A DNA stretch of 64,000 nt from Qipengyuania qiaonensis (GTDB lineage Bacteria > Pseudomonadota > Alphaproteobacteria > Sphingomonadales > Sphingomonadaceae): positions 62,001 through 126,000 of the forward strand of contig NZ_JAIGNO010000005.1 of NCBI RefSeq assembly GCF_019711515.1, read 5' to 3'. The position numbers and the translations under genes are program-made. The notes under the pieces were generated by a model. The model had not been told where the DNA came from and made no database searches. It saw only the letters and a list, made by a program, of their open reading frames with translations. This document shows positions 63,010 through 64,000 of the stretch, in pieces (positions within the stretch are counted from its first letter, which is position 1; every line of letters begins with the position of its first letter).

Positions 63010-64000
63010 CTAGCTTTCGAGCTGGCGGAGCAGGCTGCGCACATCGCCGTCCATATCGGCGTCGCGCTGGCGCAGGTCTTCGATGAGACGCACGGCATGG
63101 ATCACGGTAGAGTGATCGCGTCCGCCGAATTTGCGTCCGATTTCTGGATAGCTGCGCGGCGTGAGGACCTTAGACAGATACATCGCCACTTGCCGCGGAC
63201 GAACCACGGCCCGGGCGCGGCGCTTGCTGCTCATTTCGCTGCGATCGATGCGATAGAACTGGCATACGGTGCGCTGGATTTCGTCGATGGTGATCCGGCG
63301 GCGATTGGCCGAGAGGATATCGGTGAGCTGTTCTTCGGCCAGCTGGAGCGAGACTTCCTGTCCGGTCAGCTGCGCATAGGCGATCAGCTTGTTGAGGCCG
63401 CCGACCAGTTCGCGCACATTGCGCGTGATCGTGCGGGCGAGGAAATCGAGCACGTCGGCAGGCACTTCCAGCGGAGCAAACCGTGTCAGCTTGGAGGTGA
63501 GGATCTTCTTGCGCAGTTCGATATCGGCCGCCTGGATATCCGCGACGAGACCCATTGAAAGGCGGCTGAGCAGGCGCGGTTCGACCCCGTCCAATGCCTG
63601 CGGCGCGCGATCTGCGGCGAAAACCAGACGCTTGCCTTCGGCCAGCAGTGCATCGATCGTGTAGAGCAGCTCTTCCTGCGCCGAAGCCTTGCCGATGATG
63701 AACTGGATATCGTCCACCAGCAGCAGGTCGAAGCTGCGCAGGCGCGCCTTGAACTCGAGCATCTGGTTGGCCTTCAGCGCCTGGACGAATTCCACCATGA
63801 AGCGCTCGGCGCTGCAGTAGAAGATCCGGCTGCGCGGGTGCGCCTGCAGGAAGCTGTGGCCGATGGCGTGCAGCAGGTGTGTCTTGCCCTGACCGGTCGC
63901 GGCCTTGAGGTAGAGCGGCGAGAATTGCGGCTTCTCGGTCGCGCCCATCCGCTGCGCGGCGTTAAAGGCCAGCACATTGGCCTCGCCGGTGATGAAGGCG
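63010..64000 (-). CDS. dnaA: chromosomal replication initiator DnaA (5' end outside the window)
   Basis: The frame runs past the right edge; 330 residues are visible. It has TGEANVLAFNAAQRMG, the P-loop region KAATGQGKTHLLHAIG, the Walker B LLVDDIQFI, the arginine-finger region LSRLSMGLVADIQ and the C-terminal DNA-binding domain with RPRQVAMYLSKVL and GGRDHSTVIHA. DnaA starts replication at oriC. The P-loop carries Ala where most DnaA proteins have its first Gly. No DnaA-box cluster was noticed next to it. Confidence 0.96.
   Translation of the reverse strand, partial: AFITGEANVLAFNAAQRMGATEKPQFSPLYLKAATGQGKTHLLHAIGHSFLQAHPRSRIFYCSAERFMVEFVQALKANQMLEFKARLRSFDLLLVDDIQFIIGKASAQEELLYTIDALLAEGKRLVFAADRAPQALDGVEPRLLSRLSMGLVADIQAADIELRKKILTSKLTRFAPLEVPADVLDFLARTITRNVRELVGGLNKLIAYAQLTGQEVSLQLAEEQLTDILSANRRRITIDEIQRTVCQFYRIDRSEMSSKRRARAVVRPRQVAMYLSKVLTPRSYPEIGRKFGGRDHSTVIHAVRLIEDLRQRDADMDGDVRSLLRQLES

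Overview
The window is GC-rich chromosomal DNA of a sphingomonad-type alphaproteobacterium, most likely Erythrobacteraceae. The inference rests on codon usage, on many small conserved families typical of that group (DUF2945, DUF3008, DUF1810, DUF427, CC_3452-like), on a cluster of acyl-CoA dehydrogenases with short-chain dehydrogenases, and on the rpmH-rnpA-yidD-yidC-engB gene order. No rRNA, tRNA or CRISPR array is visible.

Layout: 1-2221 holds a Fur-box-like palindrome, a TPP riboswitch and thiC. 2276-3913 is an AT-richer three-gene island encoding a TIR-like (ThsB-type) protein, a caspase-like protease and a small RyR-domain protein. It is a predicted abortive-infection antiphage module resembling the TIR-caspase (type IV) Thoeris arrangement, with an extra third gene. 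3970-18719 carries small housekeeping and accessory genes: YaiI-type protein, 2'-5' RNA ligase-like, EEP nuclease, HPF-like ribosome factor, lipoproteins, a membrane-tethered LuxR regulator, S41 and M19 peptidases and stress-type DUF proteins. 18796-29190 has dapD and a lipid or 4-hydroxyacyl-CoA type catabolic cluster: an aminoglycoside-phosphotransferase-like kinase plus an ACAD10/11-like dehydrogenase, a Zn alcohol dehydrogenase, a GPH transporter, two short-chain dehydrogenases and two more acyl-CoA dehydrogenases. 30347-36101 has gmk, sspB, the hisBHAF..E cluster, an HIT protein and rpmJ.

A mobile element of about 6.15 kb (41401-47555) splits the comM/yifB ATPase gene just before its Walker A motif. 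The 3' half is at 40530-41400 and the 5' half at 47564-48203. Joining the flanks restores a continuous reading frame, and the element ends fit a strongly dyad-symmetric attP of a large serine recombinase. The element carries the large serine integrase, a small serine resolvase, a ParB-like protein, a BRO-N-like protein, a lipoprotein and three tiny genes, two of which are tandem paralogues of an unrecognised family.

49381-52792 is the rpmH-rnpA-yidD-yidC-engB block. The rest holds dapE, dapB, nth, a sirtuin, a MoeB/ThiF-like enzyme and dnaA running off the right edge. A dispersed inverted-repeat family with GTCATTGC/GCAATGAC ends occurs three times plus one half copy, and in one case supplies the start codon of engB. 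A 24-bp operator-like sequence occurs twice with one mismatch, upstream of the HPF-like gene and of a glutathione transferase gene.
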